Notes: generated by a model not told the origin, from the sequence alone. DNA of 64,000 bases from Doryteuthis pealeii (GCA_023376005.1 CM042145.1:14447151-14511150); one strand, 5' to 3'; positions 31,360 through 42,537 are shown, counted from the first letter of the stretch. Numbers and translations are program-made.

Positions 31360-31535
31360 TCTCTGAATTTTTTAGATGAGGCTTGATAATTTGTATTATT
31401 TGTATTATTTGGACTATTGTTCTCATCTTTCGAGAAGGTTCCTGAGTCCAACAAGAAATACCTGAAGAAGGCTGAAGGGCACATTGTGCAGATAACAAAC
31501 ATGAGGACAATAGTCCGAATAATACAAACTAAACT
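31360..31535. mobile_element. R5 foldback fragment
   Basis: Left end TTTCTCTGAATTTTTTAGAT and GGACTATTGTTCTCATC, then a jump to the right arm (CCAACAAGAAATACCTGAAG, GAGGACAATAGTCCG). The centre of the element is lost. Confidence 0.7.
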
Positions 31536-31624
31536 TTCCTGGTTTTTTTATTTTTTTTATATGTTAATTTCAGTCTTAATTAAAAACCTGTTTATTAATT
31601 GCATTTATTTAGTTTTTTGACAAC

Positions 31625-31740
31625 TGCCTTGGTGTAAATGGTTACCAAGCTAGACTGACAAGTGATTACTAGTGAGTTTGATTCTTACTGTGTGCCTTGT
31701 AGTACGTCTAGTTATGCTTAGTAAATAACTGCTTCAGTTT
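31625..31740 (+). mobile_element. S3 SINE-like copy
   Basis: tRNA-like head CCTTGGTGTAAATGGTTACC and B-box-like GAGTTTGATTCTTACT, then the CGTCTAGTTATGCTTAGTAAA body. Confidence 0.6.
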
Positions 31741-32154
31741 TTGACTGAAATATTTTTGCATCAAATGTTACAAGGCACAAATACCAAACATTCCACAAAT
31801 TATTCTTTTGTTTTTTGTTTCTTCTCCAAGAAGCGTTTCTCCATACAGAAATAGTTTTGACTATTTCTGAAGCATCTTCTTTTCTTCTTTACTTTGGATG
31901 GTCTCTCTAATTGCAGGTCATTGGATCGACCACTTTGTACTAATGTACAAGAAAAATAACTTTATCTTCCTCCTCTCTGTCACCCAACGACTGTTTTTGC
32001 TACCTCCTGTTCATTTGTCTCTTCTTTCATTTCTTCTTTCTTTCTATTTTCTCTTGTTTCTCTTCCACCCACTTGGCATTTTTCTATTGTTTCTCTTCCT
32101 CCTATCTTCCTTCCATCGTCACCAAACACACCCAGAGATCTCATTGATTTTTCT
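31741..32154. other. No recognisable feature
   Basis: Pyrimidine-rich DNA leading into the CT tract; no gene. Confidence 0.5.
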
Positions 32155-32371
32155 GTTTCTCTCTCTCTCTCGCCCTCCCTCTCTCTGTTTCTCTCTCCCC
32201 CTCTCTCACTGTTTCTCTCTCTCTGTTTCTCTCTCTCTCTCTCTCTCTGTTTCTCTCTGTTTCTCTCTCTGTTTCTCTCTCTCTCTCTCTCACTGTTCTC
32301 TCTGTTCTCTCTCTCTTTTCTCTGTTTCTCTCTCTCTGTTCTCTGTTTCTCTCTCTCTGTTCTCTCTCTCA

Positions 32372-32412
<41 letters not shown>

Positions 32413-32622
32413 ACTCTCTCCTCTCTCTGTTTCTCTCTCTCTCACTCTCCCTCTCTCTGTTTCTCTCTCACTCTCTCTCTCCTCTCTCTCTGTTTCTCTC
32501 TCACTCTCACTCTCTCTCTCTGTTCTCTCTCTCTCTGTTTCTCTCTCTGTTTTTCTCTTTCTGTCTGTTTCTCTCTTTTTCCTCTCTTTCTGTCTCTGTC
32601 TGTCTGTCTGTCTCTCTCTCTA
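32155..32622. repeat. Long (CT)n-rich tract
   Basis: About 470 bp of CT and CTGTTTCT units. The serine/leucine-rich plus-strand frame and the arginine/glutamate-rich minus-strand frame over it are composition artefacts. Confidence 0.97.
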
Positions 32623-32989
32623 ATTGTCAGGTGTGATATTGTAGTTGGCCATCAGCAATATATTAATGGCTGCTGAAATTGCTTGAAAAAGCTGATTTGC
32701 TGAATGAGAAACTTGGCTAAATTATCTAAAGACACTGATGTACAAAAAAAAAAAAATACAGAAAAATGTAATTTGTGAAAATATCAATTCTTCAAATTAA
32801 ATTAATCATATGTTAAAATCTAATTTAATCTTGGGTATTAAAATAGGAAATTTTACTTTGATATTTCTCTTTACATCTGACAACTTTGTTTACTTTATTA
32901 AATTAACAATGTTTCAGTAGATAAAGAGAAATTTATTAAAAAAAAAAAAAAATTAAAATTAGAATCTTGTATTTGCTACCCTCATTGGT

Positions 32990-33240
32990 GGAGGTGGCTG
33001 TGACATAACGGTTATCATTAGAGGAAGTGGACTTGGCTGTCCAAGTTCAAATCCTGAACAAAGCTGTTTGAATTTCACAAAGGCATGACTCCATCTCTTC
33101 GCTCTCTATCTAGGGGTAAATAGTAGGGCAAACTGGGTTCTTTAGCCTTGCTGGTAAGGCAACCATTCCAGGAGGAGGAAGACTGAATTTAAATCAACTG
33201 TACTCCGCTTAAAAATTGATCTTGTGGATGTGGGCTTGGG
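32990..33240 (+). mobile_element. S2 SINE, near full length
   Basis: Head ATAACGGTTATCATTAG and B-box CAAGTTCAAATCCTGAA, body with GGTAAATAGTAGGGCA, and an AC/A-rich 3' end. Confidence 0.8.
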
Positions 33241-33416
33241 TAATTACATACCCCCCCTCACACACACACAAAAAAGAAATTCTAAATAAAATTGAAGGAA
33301 GGTAAGGTGATAGGATTAATTAGCTAATTAAATAATTAATAATAATTAATAATAATTAATAATAAAGGGTTACAATCTTTGGTTACACATTCAGTGTTGT
33401 TGAGTTTAATAATTAA

Positions 33417-33771
33417 TTAGCTCAGTTGGTAGAGCGTTTTCGGCTAGGAATCACAAGGTTCCTGATTTGATACCAGCCCTCGCCAACTCGGCATATGAGT
33501 AGCACAGGGATCTGTGCGGTAAAGTAAGAAGCTGATGGTAGGTGTGGCGACTTAATGTTTCCACAAGAAATAATTAAATTCTTGTATCTTTGGTTTTAAA
33601 AAATTTTTTACTTTTGATTTTTAACTTTGGATATATAACAAAAAAAGATCCACCTCAGATGCAAAAAACAATTTCCTTCATCTAGTGCTCGTGAAAAGGG
33701 GATAGACTTCCTCGCTGATTGGCTGATACCAACTTTAGGCCACCCTGATGACTTTACTTACTTACTTACTT
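33417..33771 (+). mobile_element. S1 SINE with a 99-bp internal insertion
   Basis: 5'-truncated S1 (starts at TTAGCTCAGTTGG). Between GGTGTGGCG and TCCACCTCAGATGC an AT-rich segment at about 33550-33648 interrupts the normal GTGGCGCTCCACCTC. The inserted piece has no terminal repeats that I can see. Confidence 0.85.
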
Positions 33772-33971
33772 GTAAGATGTTTTTGTTGAATAGTATTCAA
33801 CATAAATAGATATAATTTTGAAAGCATAAAAACTAATTAAAAATTATCCTTACTTTCCTTGAAATTATCTTATCTAATTCATTTCGTTGCTGAAATGACT
33901 TGAATAAAAAGTATGGCTCTCTGGAAATTTCAAAATAAAATTGAAGGAAGGTGAGGTGATAGGATTAATAG

Positions 33972-34860
33972 ATCTATCCAGTCTGCAGCATTTCTTAAGC
34001 ACTCTTAATTTCTTTAATGCATTCAAGATACTGAGAGTTAGGAGGTTGTAAAATGCACACCTAATTACAAAGACTCAATATAATTATAGTCATTATTACT
34101 TGCTTAAAGACCGCCTTTGATGGCCATTAAATAGAATGTCTTGTTACATTCTATTTATAAAACTAGAATTACCAGTTAATTTTTTATTTGAGGTTATTGT
34201 TATTTAATCACATTAATTAGAGCTTTGTAAATGGAGTTCAGAACTGTTTGAATTATGCAAATATCCCCAGTGGTTCAAAAGTTATGAGAATTTAAAGACC
34301 CGAAATTGGGGGTACAAAAGTGGGCATGATTTTGTTAAAAAAATATGTCAAATCACGGACCAATTCAAAACAAGAAATTCAGTAATTTCTTCACCATTTC
34401 TTTATTTTTGGAACAATTTTGATAAAACTTTGCATTCTTATGTAGGATTATATGTTCATTCTGATTCTGGATTCAAATGGTATGTATCTCTATTCTGCAA
34501 TCCATTATTTAGAGAATAAGAGGTACATTTTCATTTTAATTCTGCATGTATACACATATATTGTATTAATTTAAATAAATAACATCCTTTTAAACTTAAT
34601 AAATCCCCTTCTTTTTTTTTTTTTTTTAAATTCCTGCTATGTTGTATTACATACAAGAAATAGAATACATCTTTAAATCATTTTTTTAAACAAAGCCTGT
34701 CCGGCTGGCGTGTGGTAAAGTGTTTCATTTAAGTTTTTAATACTAACACGTAAGTTTTTTTGTTTTTTTTTCCAAATTTCACAGTTTGACAAAAAATCCT
34801 AACATTAAAGCATTATCAAAATTTCACACATCATATATCAAAATAAATACTGTACCAAGC
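33972..34860. other. No recognisable feature
   Basis: AT-rich sequence without a shared repeat or gene. Confidence 0.5.
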
Positions 34861-34904
34861 TAACAGCTAGAGGACAAAACCTAGCAGAGGTAAAAACCAA
34901 AAAG

Positions 34905-35310
34905 GAGGCTACAAATTTACAAAGTTGCAAAAAAAGATAAACCACCTCCTATACATGGATGATATTAAGATTTTTGCCAAGAATGAAAAAGATCAAGAAA
35001 CCCAAATAGAAACTATTAGAATCTACAGCCAACGTATAGGAATGGGATTTGCAGAGATGCTGATAGGTACGCGTCCTTGGTCCCTGACACACAAAAATCT
35101 AAAAAGATGCATTTCAATAGTTTCTTAGAAATGAATTACACAGGATAGGTTACATGGTAGGAGTTGGACGGCTTTAGTTGGAACCCATAAATTTTACTGG
35201 GGACTCATTCAAAGCAAATATGTGCATCCCAGGACGCACTAAATCAAAAAGCTATCAGCATCACTGGATTTGGTATTGAAAAATGCATGATGCTTATAAG
35301 GAAAAAAAAA
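34905..35310 (+). pseudogene. LINE reverse transcriptase fragment with YMDD box
   Basis: The frame beginning near 34925 reads HLLYMDDIKIFAKNEKDQE. It includes the YxDD motif of the reverse-transcriptase palm, followed by IRIYSQRIGMGF. It is then broken by an R6 element and resumes after the target duplication as GIEKCMML (35272-35300), the expected continuation in LINE RTs. Only about 60 residues remain. Role in life: target-primed reverse transcription. This copy is dead. Confidence 0.75.
35051..35265 (+). mobile_element. R6 MITE nested in LINE RT
   Basis: A 215-bp R6 with ends AGATGCTGATAG and CTATCAGCATC is flanked by GGATTT at 35045-35050 and 35266-35271. The coding sequence on both sides joins in frame, which fixes the insertion limits to within a base or two. 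The middle of R6 is deleted relative to 23475-23726. Confidence 0.88.
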
Positions 35311-35341
35311 GAAAAGTTTTGTTGGTTGCTGTATCAAGACT

Positions 35342-35515
35342 TAAGAACCCAGTCTGCCCTACTATTTACCTATAGCTGGGGGGAGAAAAGGAGGATTCAT
35401 GTCTTTCCCAAAGGGCATTATTGGGAAGTGGTAAATGAATTTGAACTATAGATTTGAACTATACTCACCACGTCCATTTCCTAAAATGATAACTATTATC
35501 TTTTAACATTCTGTT
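35342..35515 (-). mobile_element. S2 SINE fragment
   Basis: Minus-strand S2 body with ACTATTTACCTATAGCTGGG and GTCTTTCCCAAAGGGCATTA. Confidence 0.75.
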
Positions 35516-36050
35516 GACAATTTTCCAAGTCCAGAGCCCCATTCCTATAAGGATTTATCAAAAAATGGCTAAAAATGGCCTTTTCATTTTGTTAGGGTAA
35601 CCTAACGAGTTGCTAAAGAGTTGCTCCCCTTTCATCAGTAAGGGACTGACGGGAACCTGGATATGGGAATTCTGCCATGTTACTTTGGACTGGGGTTTAG
35701 GAAAGTACAGACGTGCGTCAGCACGCTTGAACTAGTGACCACATGCGTCAGCACAGTTGGGCTAGTTCAGCCAATTTTAGGGTAGAACCATTTTTTACCC
35801 CTGTGTTAAATAAGGACTCTTAGCAGAGAGTCGACAGACAAGGCCACTGGCCCCATGTGTGAACACACACATAACACAAAGGACAGCTCCATATGTGACC
35901 ACACTATGACCCAAGGACCGCCTGATATGTGAGCACATGTATCATACACACAGCTGAACTCTATCCCAAACCATCCGACTGTATTCCCTGTCAATGAGAA
36001 TAAAAGTGGTGTATTGTAGCACACCTTATATAGTCAAAATATTCCAACAA
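35516..36050 (+). mobile_element. Possible LTR-like or unknown GC-richer segment
   Basis: After the 35520-35598 dispersed repeat comes a 430-bp segment of distinctly higher GC. It has GTGCGTCAGCACGCTTGAAC and ATGCGTCAGCACAGTTGG repeats (about 35711 and 35745) and a GAATAAAAGTGG block near 35998, resembling an LTR polyadenylation signal. No TG...CA ends with a duplication could be found, so its identity is open. Confidence 0.3.
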
Positions 36051-36452
36051 TCTGTAATTCATAGAAATTATAATCCTTAGTATACATAGCGTTGGTTGAC
36101 TAGTGGAGCAGGTAAAAGAGCCTGAAAGAAACTTTTGTACCTACTAATAAAATCCTTCTTTAAGCCTCTCTAGTGAGCCATGCCTTATAAATACTAATGT
36201 CATTAGACAAGCTTGGTTTGATTAGAAAAGTGGATCATTTTAAAAACCTAATCTCTTATTCTTTTCACCAGTCGAATGAATGATGCTCTTTATTACAAAT
36301 CACTTTATGTGGTTGAAGAAAAAGAAAGAAAAAAGACATGATTTGAAACCAACACTAATACAAGTAAGATCCTGAAACATATGACATAAATACCTATATC
36401 GTTTTTACATACAAAGAATCTCTGTTCTGATTGAAAATCCCTTAAGATACTG

Positions 36453-36935
36453 ATTATTGGTTGTTCTCAACATATGAAGCTTATTGTTGTGTCATCTGGA
36501 AAATGTTTGTTCTTATCCGATTATTGAATGTCTGATTTGTGGATGAAATGGTTTCTTGTCTATTTAGGCACATCAAATTCTGTATTCAAAATATCTTACG
36601 ATAGATCTTCATCTTGAAATTTAGTGAGGGGGGAAAGTAAGTCAAACAAAAATGTATAGCCTCTTTGTTGATTTTGGTTTCAAACATATCTAAAGTATTC
36701 TACTCTAGGGACAAGCTTCCCTGTTGGTGGGGCTTAGAATATGCTGATTGTATCCCCTGCAGAGGGCTGACTCCCCTCTAAAGGGGTGTCCTAGGCATGA
36801 CACTTAACTGAATCTGATGGTAAGGCTCCAGTTCTGAAGATCTGGGGAGTGTGGAGTACCCCTTCATTGCCATTACTCCCAGGTCTTCTCTGACCTAGTC
36901 ACCATACCTGTTAGGATTTCATCTCTGGGTTAAAT
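36453..36935 (+). repeat. Duplicated segment copy A, LTR-free (pair with 43353-44165)
   Basis: About 230 bp of unique sequence (ATTATTGGTTGTTCTCAACA onward) plus the following R1 copy recurs nearly identically at 43353-44165. This copy has uninterrupted ATATCTAAAG at 36686-36695, the empty site for the solo LTR in the other copy. Confidence 0.92.
36715..36935 (+). mobile_element. R1 copy, internally deleted
   Basis: R1 5' end CCCTGTTGGTGGGGCTTAG through GCATGACACTTAACT to CTGTTAGGATTTCATCTC; the middle ~250 bp of full R1 are missing. Confidence 0.8.
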
Positions 36936-36959
36936 AGTACCACTAATGTTCTTCTGTAA

Positions 36960-37165
36960 GAATGTCTTTGGCTAAGAATACATTAATTGTATCCTCTGCA
37001 GAGGGGTAAGACCCCTCCCCCAAATGAGGTGTCCTAAGTATGACACTAAACTGTATCTAATGGTGAGGCTCCAATTCTGGAGATTTGGTGAGTGGGGAGT
37101 ACCCCTTCATTGCCATTACTCCCTGGTCTTCTCTGACCTGGAAGGTCGTACCTGTTATATTCTAT
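36960..37165 (+). mobile_element. R1 copy, internally deleted
   Basis: Adjacent second R1 derivative (GCAGAGGGGTAAGACCCC, GAGTACCCCTTCATTGCC, GTACCTGTTATATTC). It has the same internal deletion as the preceding copy, so a short R1 subfamily exists. Confidence 0.78.
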
Positions 37166-37340
37166 TTATGGTCAGTATTAACTATGTGGTAGTATGTACA
37201 GGTTCAGAGCTCTGCATGTGAAAAAACAAACCTGAAGAGTGTTGTTTCGAGAATCTGTGGCACATTGATGCGCCATTCTTCTGTTTTCAGCTTAACTAAA
37301 AAAAAAATATTGCTGTCTCCTAACAACCTTTTCCACTACA

Positions 37341-37620
37341 GAGATGCTGATAGGTACTCTCGTCCTGTGTCCCTGACACACAAAAAAACTAAAAGAACAC
37401 AGTGAAATTGGATCCATGCATCTCAGTGTTTTTCTTTTTTTTTTTCTTCCTTCATCATTTCAAGCTGACTGTAAATAAATTTCAATACTTTCTATTGAAA
37501 CGAATTACACAGGATGGGTTACAAGGTAGGAGTTAGACAGCTTTAGTTGTGACCCATAAATTTTCAAAGTAAATATGTGTGTCACAGGAAGCACTAAATC
37601 AAAAAGCTATCAGCATCACT
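37341..37620 (+). mobile_element. R6 MITE-like element, near full length
   Basis: Starts AGAGATGCTGATAGGTACTC and ends CTATCAGCATCACT, with the complete interior (ATCCATGCATCTCAGTGTTT, ATTTCAAGCTGACTGTAAAT). Confidence 0.85.
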
Positions 37621-37934
37621 GCCACTATAAACAAATCACCATTGATTGGCATTGCTCTCTCGGGTCTACTCTGACCTGGAGTGGTTGTACCTTTTAGGCT
37701 TGCATCTATGGATCAAATAGAATTGTTTACTTTGCATGTGTATTTGATTGGAATACTTTAACAGTATAACAAATTATTCATATTAGATATAAATACTTGA
37801 AACCCTATAAATGTGGGCCAATTGATAATTATTATCATTATTGTTATTAAAAAGGAAGTTACTTAAAACTATATAATTGTGTATAAATTATTAGTATTTA
37901 GATAGGGATACTTGAAACTATATAGTTATTTACT
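37621..37934. other. R1 fragment and degenerate R9 units
   Basis: An R1-like piece at about 37640-37722 (CATTGCTCTCTCGGGTCTAC, TGACCTGGAGTGG) is followed by diverged R9 units (ACTTGAAACCCTATAAATGT, ACTTAAAACTATATAATTGT). Confidence 0.55.
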
Positions 37935-38030
37935 AAGCTTAGCTTAGATGTGGCACAAAGCCAGAAGTATGAGGTGAAAATCGAACTCACTAATGGTCTG
38001 CGAATCTAGCTTGCTAACCATTGTACCATA
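37935..38030 (-). mobile_element. S3 SINE-like fragment
   Basis: Minus-strand S3: GGCACAAAGCCAGAAGTATG, ATCGAACTCACTAATGGTCT and a tRNA-like head at the right. Confidence 0.65.
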
Positions 38031-38401
38031 TAACTGTGCAAACAAATGATTATTATTAAATAGGAGGTTACTTGAAACTTGTGTATAAATTATTAGTATT
38101 AAGAATAGTTACTTGAAGCTATAATTTTTTTTTAGAAATGATTGAAGTGAACATAAACATTGACCTACAATATTATTAAGTTGTACATTGGATTGTAAAT
38201 GTTTTTATTCTCTAAGAGCATTTAATGTTGACACAATAACAAAAATCTTGCTACTGTATCGTTTTTGCTGTGTCAGTTACCTGAAACCATATAAATCCTA
38301 TAATTGCATAAAAAAAAATTCTAGGATTAAATAACCCAACAAGGTTTGACATACTGTAAAACCAACCAACCAACCAACCATCTGTTTCTCAGGACAATAA
38401 T

Positions 38402-38575
38402 TTGCACACAGTTATATGGTTTCAAGTATTTTTATGTAATACAAATAATTTGCACACAGTTATATGGTTTCAAGTATTTTTATGTAATAAAAATAATTTC
38501 CACACAGTTATATGGTTTCAAGTATTTTTATGTAATAAAAATAATTTCCACACAGTTATATGGTTTCAAGTAACT
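38402..38575 (+). repeat. R9 satellite, ~57-bp units
   Basis: Three-plus tandem units of ACACAGTTATATGGTTTCAA-GTATTTTTATGTAATA-AAATAATTT. Single diverged units also occur near 37.8-38.1, 57.15-57.4 and 60.0 kb. Confidence 0.92.
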
Positions 38576-38737
38576 AATAATAATCCTTAGTAAATAATTA
38601 TAGCTTCAAATATTCTATTTTTAATACAAGCAATTTACATACAGTTATCTGGTACATTAAGTATTCTTATCTAATATAAGTAATTTTCAAACAGATCTAT
38701 ATCCAGGATACTCCTTTTTATTGGGGGGGGGGGGATC

Positions 38738-39217
38738 TTACCCTTTTTGCATAGAATACAGTGTCAACATATAAGCCGTGCTGTTCAGGACAATATCTTC
38801 TAGTATTACCAGTGCTGTCTTTAAAGTGAATCACTTGGCATATTTGACAGAAAACAGCTCGCAATTTATTTCTTGGAACCTCCCCCACTTTCTGAATAAG
38901 TTTAATTAGCTGTCTCTGAATTTGCACTTATCCAGTAAGGACATGTTTAACTTAAAGCAACAAATCATTTTAACCCTACTTTAGGCACATTTATACCACC
39001 ATGATTTTATGGTCCAAATAAACAAGTGGAATGTTGGCACTTCTAAGAGATCTTAGTTTGACTAATTGTAATTAACCTTCTCTATTCAAATAGCTGTAAA
39101 AGGCCAATTACTCGTCCATGTCTAATTGTTTGGATAATTAATTGTTCTTTCAATGAACAAAACTACGTTGGTCAGATCTATTAAGCTTTTGTTGAAAAAT
39201 TCTCCTCTTAGTTTCAT
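38738..39217. other. No recognisable feature
   Basis: Unique sequence inside the large inverted repeat. The minus-strand frame 38718-38927 has a few cysteines but nothing I recognise as a domain. Confidence 0.4.
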
Positions 39218-39294
39218 ATGCCCTGTCGGTGGGGCTTTTATGTTGACTGTATCCTCTGCAGAAGGGGTAATACCACCCCCCACCAAAAAAGGGA

Positions 39295-40089
39295 GGGTAA
39301 TTCCATGTCAAATCATAAAAAAAAAAAAAGAAGTAAAATTGTCACCCACCCCCTTCAATTTTTCTGAAAAATTAGCGTTATGTCGATTTTTAGCTCTCCA
39401 AATTTGGTGGGGTTCAAAAAATGGCGACTTTTTGTAATCTATTTTTGTCTGTAAAATTAATTCTAGAGCTTCCTTACTACTAAAAATTGGTTTATAAAAG
39501 CATTTTTGCCCAAGGAATCCCAAAATGCTATCAAAAAAGTCTTAAAGTCAACCAATTTTAAGTTATTGATGATTTTTTATTTTTTCATAGCAAGATCAAT
39601 ATCCTGATGTGGCATTGCATCTATGACAAATTTGTTTTCTATTATTATTTCACGTATATTGAACATTATTTGTGCCAAAAAGATAGTTTGATATTTGATC
39701 AGAACTGAAGCTACAACATCAGTAAGAATTTTGCAAATCAGAAATCATCAATAACTTAAAGTTGGTTAACTTAAGACTTTTTTGGTAGCATTTTTGGATT
39801 CCTTGGGCCCAAATGCTTTTATAAACCAATTTGAAGGAGTAGGGAAGCTCTAGAACTCCTTTTACAGACAAAAATAGATCACAAAAAGGTTTGAAAAACA
39901 AAAAGTTTTTTGTGACACCCCACCCAAATGTGGAGAGATAAAAATTGTCATAACTCCACCAATTTTTGGAATTGGAAGCTCAAATTTTGGGGATTGTCTA
40001 ACTTTAATATAATCCACACTTGGACAAAATTTCAGAAAAATTGAAGAGGGTGGGTGACATGGCCTGGATGATTTGACATGGAATTACCC
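39295..40089. mobile_element. R10 foldback element, 795 bp
   Basis: Ends GGGTAATTCCATGTCAAATC and GATTTGACATGGAATTACCC. The arms of about 300 bp share TTTTCTGAAA, TTATAAAAGCATTT-type and AAGTTATTGATGATTT blocks. The centre is AT-rich. No transposase and no clear target duplication. Confidence 0.88.
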
Positions 40090-40208
40090 AGGAGTATCTT
40101 AGATATAGATCTGTTTGAAAATTACTTATATTGCATAACTATATGTAAATTAATTGTATTAAAAATATTTATTTGAAGCTATAATTATTTACTAAGTATT
40201 ATTATTAG

Positions 40209-40400
40209 TTACTTGAAATCATATAACCGTGTGCAAATTGTTTGTATTACGTAAGAATACTTGATATTGTATAACCGTGTGCAAATTGTTTGTATTACGT
40301 AAGAATACTTGATATTGTATTTACGTAAGAATACTTGATATTGTATAACCGTGTGCAAATTGTTTGTATTACGTAAGAATACTTGATATTGTATAACTGT
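40209..40400 (-). repeat. R9 satellite, inverse array
   Basis: About four tandem units of GTATAACCGTGTGCAAATTG-TTTGTATTACGTAAGAATACTTGATATT, one shortened. It is the right-arm counterpart of the array at 38402-38575, more homogeneous than the left one. Confidence 0.92.
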
Positions 40401-40405
40401 GTGCA

Positions 40406-40789
40406 AAAACCTCTTAAATCAACCACAGTGTTAAAATCAATCAATCAACAGTCGGTGTCATGGTCACCATTTTCTTTTCTGATGAATTTCTCTCTGCTTT
40501 TTTAATTTATTTTAAAAAATTTTACAAATTTATTTCATTTTATTTTTTTCAGCAAAATCTGTTGTAGAACAGATTAATTTGCTCTTGTACATGCTTAATT
40601 AATGGTCTTTGGCCCCTTGTTTTTTGTCAATACGCCAACTACCATGATACTACCTGGGTACTTTCCATGGCTTGAACTGCTTCAGTCACATGATATATGT
40701 GCTGCAAACTAACACATACCAAAACATTGCAAAACTTTTGACTCACACTAGTAATACAAAAGTGAAATGTAATGTTTTAATATGCTGGA
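40406..40789. other. No recognisable feature
   Basis: R1-tail-like AATCAATCAATCAACA at about 40435, otherwise unremarkable AT-rich DNA. Confidence 0.45.
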
Positions 40790-41035
40790 TACTCTCATAG
40801 TGTAATGGTTATTGTAGTAGACTTGGTTACCCGAGTTCAAATCCTGGATCAGGCTGTTTGCATTTCACATGGCACTAATACTCTTGGGGAAAGGTATAAA
40901 TCTGATTATTCTCCTTCTAGCTATGGGTAAATATTAGGGCAGACTAGGCCTTGGAGAAGGAAAACTCTAAATTCAAACCTGTTAAACTCCACTTAAAAAT
41001 TGACGTGTTCTGCTCATGTGGTGGGGTTGGATAAA
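40790..41035 (+). mobile_element. S2 SINE, near full length
   Basis: Head CATAGTGTAATGGTTATTG and B-box GAGTTCAAATCCTGGA, body with CTCTTGGGGAAAGGTATAAA, ending near a (TA)n tract. Confidence 0.83.
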
Positions 41036-41039
41036 TTAG

Positions 41040-41083
<44 letters not shown>
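41040..41083. repeat. (TA)n microsatellite
   Basis: TA repeat between an S2 tail and a LINE 3' fragment. Confidence 0.95.
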
Positions 41084-41084
<1 letters not shown>

Positions 41085-41496
41085 TGAAAAGATAAAGCGA
41101 AAATTCTTCCAGGCTGTAGCCATGTCAGTGCAAATGTACAGGTGCGCCACTTGGAATCAAAACAAAATGCTTAAAGAAAAGATAGATGAGAGCTACTCAA
41201 GGATGCTGCATGCTATCTTGGAAGCAGCATCCCACAAGAAAGCAGCTGAGATGGACAAGACATGCTGGACACTGCTGGAGGAGCAAGGACGAACTCATAA
41301 GCGACGTTTTTCTGTGGAAGCCAACACATGTACATGCTAATGTGGGCCACCCAGCAAGGACCTACATTGACCAACTCTGCGCGGATACTGGATGCTGCAC
41401 AGAGGACCTCCCTGGGACAATGACTGATAGGGAAAGTTGGCGAGAGATTGTCATGGATATCCGTGCTAATTGCGCGACATGATGATGACGATACTG
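41084..41496 (+). pseudogene. LINE ORF C-terminal fragment and 3' end
   Basis: The frame starts inside the RT-thumb region (KRKFFQAVAMSVQMYRCATW), continues about 50 residues, then shifts by one frame. It ends in a stretch characteristic of this LINE's C-terminus: RHAGHCWRSKDELISDV, then GHPARTYIDQLCADTG. The HCWRSKDEL and CADTGC segments carry the usual histidines and cysteines. The stop at 41480 is followed by TGATGATGACGATA, a TGA-rich tail. It is 5'-truncated, lacks an internal segment and is frameshifted. The companion fragment at 42538 carries the preceding part of the ORF. Confidence 0.82.
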
Positions 41497-41882
41497 AGAA
41501 GTAAAACAGTTTTTATTTTATCTTATTCAGCAAGCAACTCATCTTGCTAAAGATTTAGAAAATCTGATAGATTCTGTGATGGATTATGATAGATAATCAA
41601 ACAATAGACGGATTATTGCTTTCTCGCTTCCTTTTCTAATCCACTATTTTTGTCACTCATCAAAATCTGGCAGTTAGGATTATCTGCTGTCTCTCTCTCT
41701 CTCTCTCTCTCTATTGTTAATCATAAATCTTACAAAATAAACAACAATGTTACTTGATATCATCCATCTTAATTCCATCTTCGAGTTCTTGTTAAACACA
41801 TGGCAACATATCTTTATGTAATGCTATATTATATCTCGCCTAATGGATATTATTAAGTATTATTTAATTATTATTTAACTAG
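41497..41882. other. No gene; (CT)n at 41690-41713
   Basis: AT-rich with a short CT microsatellite. Confidence 0.5.
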
Positions 41883-42137
41883 GGCCGGTTTAGCTCAATC
41901 GGTAGAGCTTCCGCCTGGGAACCATAAGGTTCTTGGTTCGGTACCGGCTCTTGCTAACTCAGTGTATGAGTAGCAAAGGGATCTGTACGGTAAAGAGAGG
42001 AGCTGATGGTAGGTGTGGCGCTCCACCTCAGACGCTAAAAACAATCTCCTTTGTCTATCACTGGTGAAAAGGGGATAGACTCCCTCTCTGTCTGGCTGAT
42101 ATTGACTTTAGGCTGCTTCAACGACTTTACTTACTTA
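41883..42137 (+). mobile_element. S1 SINE, full length
   Basis: GGCCGGTTTAGCTCAATCGG head, GGTTCGGTACCGGCTC B-box region, full body and a TTTACTTACTTAC tail. Confidence 0.92.
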
Positions 42138-42204
42138 CAACTGGGACACACTGTAATAGAAAAAAAATTAAAAAATTGCATAAATATATAAGTGTCCTTT
42201 GGAG

Positions 42205-42480
42205 CAGCGTGGTTTAATGGTTATCATTGTATGAAATAGACTCGGTGCCACAAGTTCAAATCCTGGACGATGCTGCTTGCATTTCACATAGCGCTAATAC
42301 CCCTGGGAAAGGTATGCATCCAACTATTCTCCCTCCAGCTATGGGTAAATAGTAGGACAGACTAGGCTCTTTAACCTTGGTTAAGCAACCAGTCTAGGAA
42401 AAGGAAAACCTGTTAAACTCTGCTTAAGAAATTGACCTTGTGTCACATCCTGCTTGTGTGAATGGGTTGGTAAATATATA
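42205..42480 (+). mobile_element. S2 SINE, full length
   Basis: Head GTGGTTTAATGGTTATCATT, B-box CAAGTTCAAATCCTGGA, full body, and the CACATCCTGCTTGTGTGAAT end with a TA tail. Confidence 0.87.
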
Positions 42481-42537
42481 TAAGGGGTGTACTTATTTTT
42501 TGCACTGCTACATATTCATATTTTGGTTACAGATAAA

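Larger units (their letters stand above)
38400..40405. repeat. 2-kb nested inverted repeat
   Basis: The outer arms, about 38400-38713 and 40093-40405, are inverted copies. They include the R9 tandem units and TCAAACAGATCTATATCCAG with its counterpart ATAGATCTGTTTGAAA. Inside lies a G-run (38726-38737), unique sequence, a small R1 fragment (39218-39262) and the R10 foldback. This amounts to a large palindrome with foreign material inserted at its centre. Confidence 0.8.

Noticed and set aside
31898..32623. 241-codon serine/leucine frame and the opposite arginine/glutamate frame
   Set aside because: Both are translations of the CT-rich tract and have no domain or splice context.
35806..36024. 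Minus-strand cysteine-containing 72-codon frame as a small secreted protein
   Set aside because: No signal peptide or start context, and the segment looks like part of an unknown repeat with a polyadenylation-like box.
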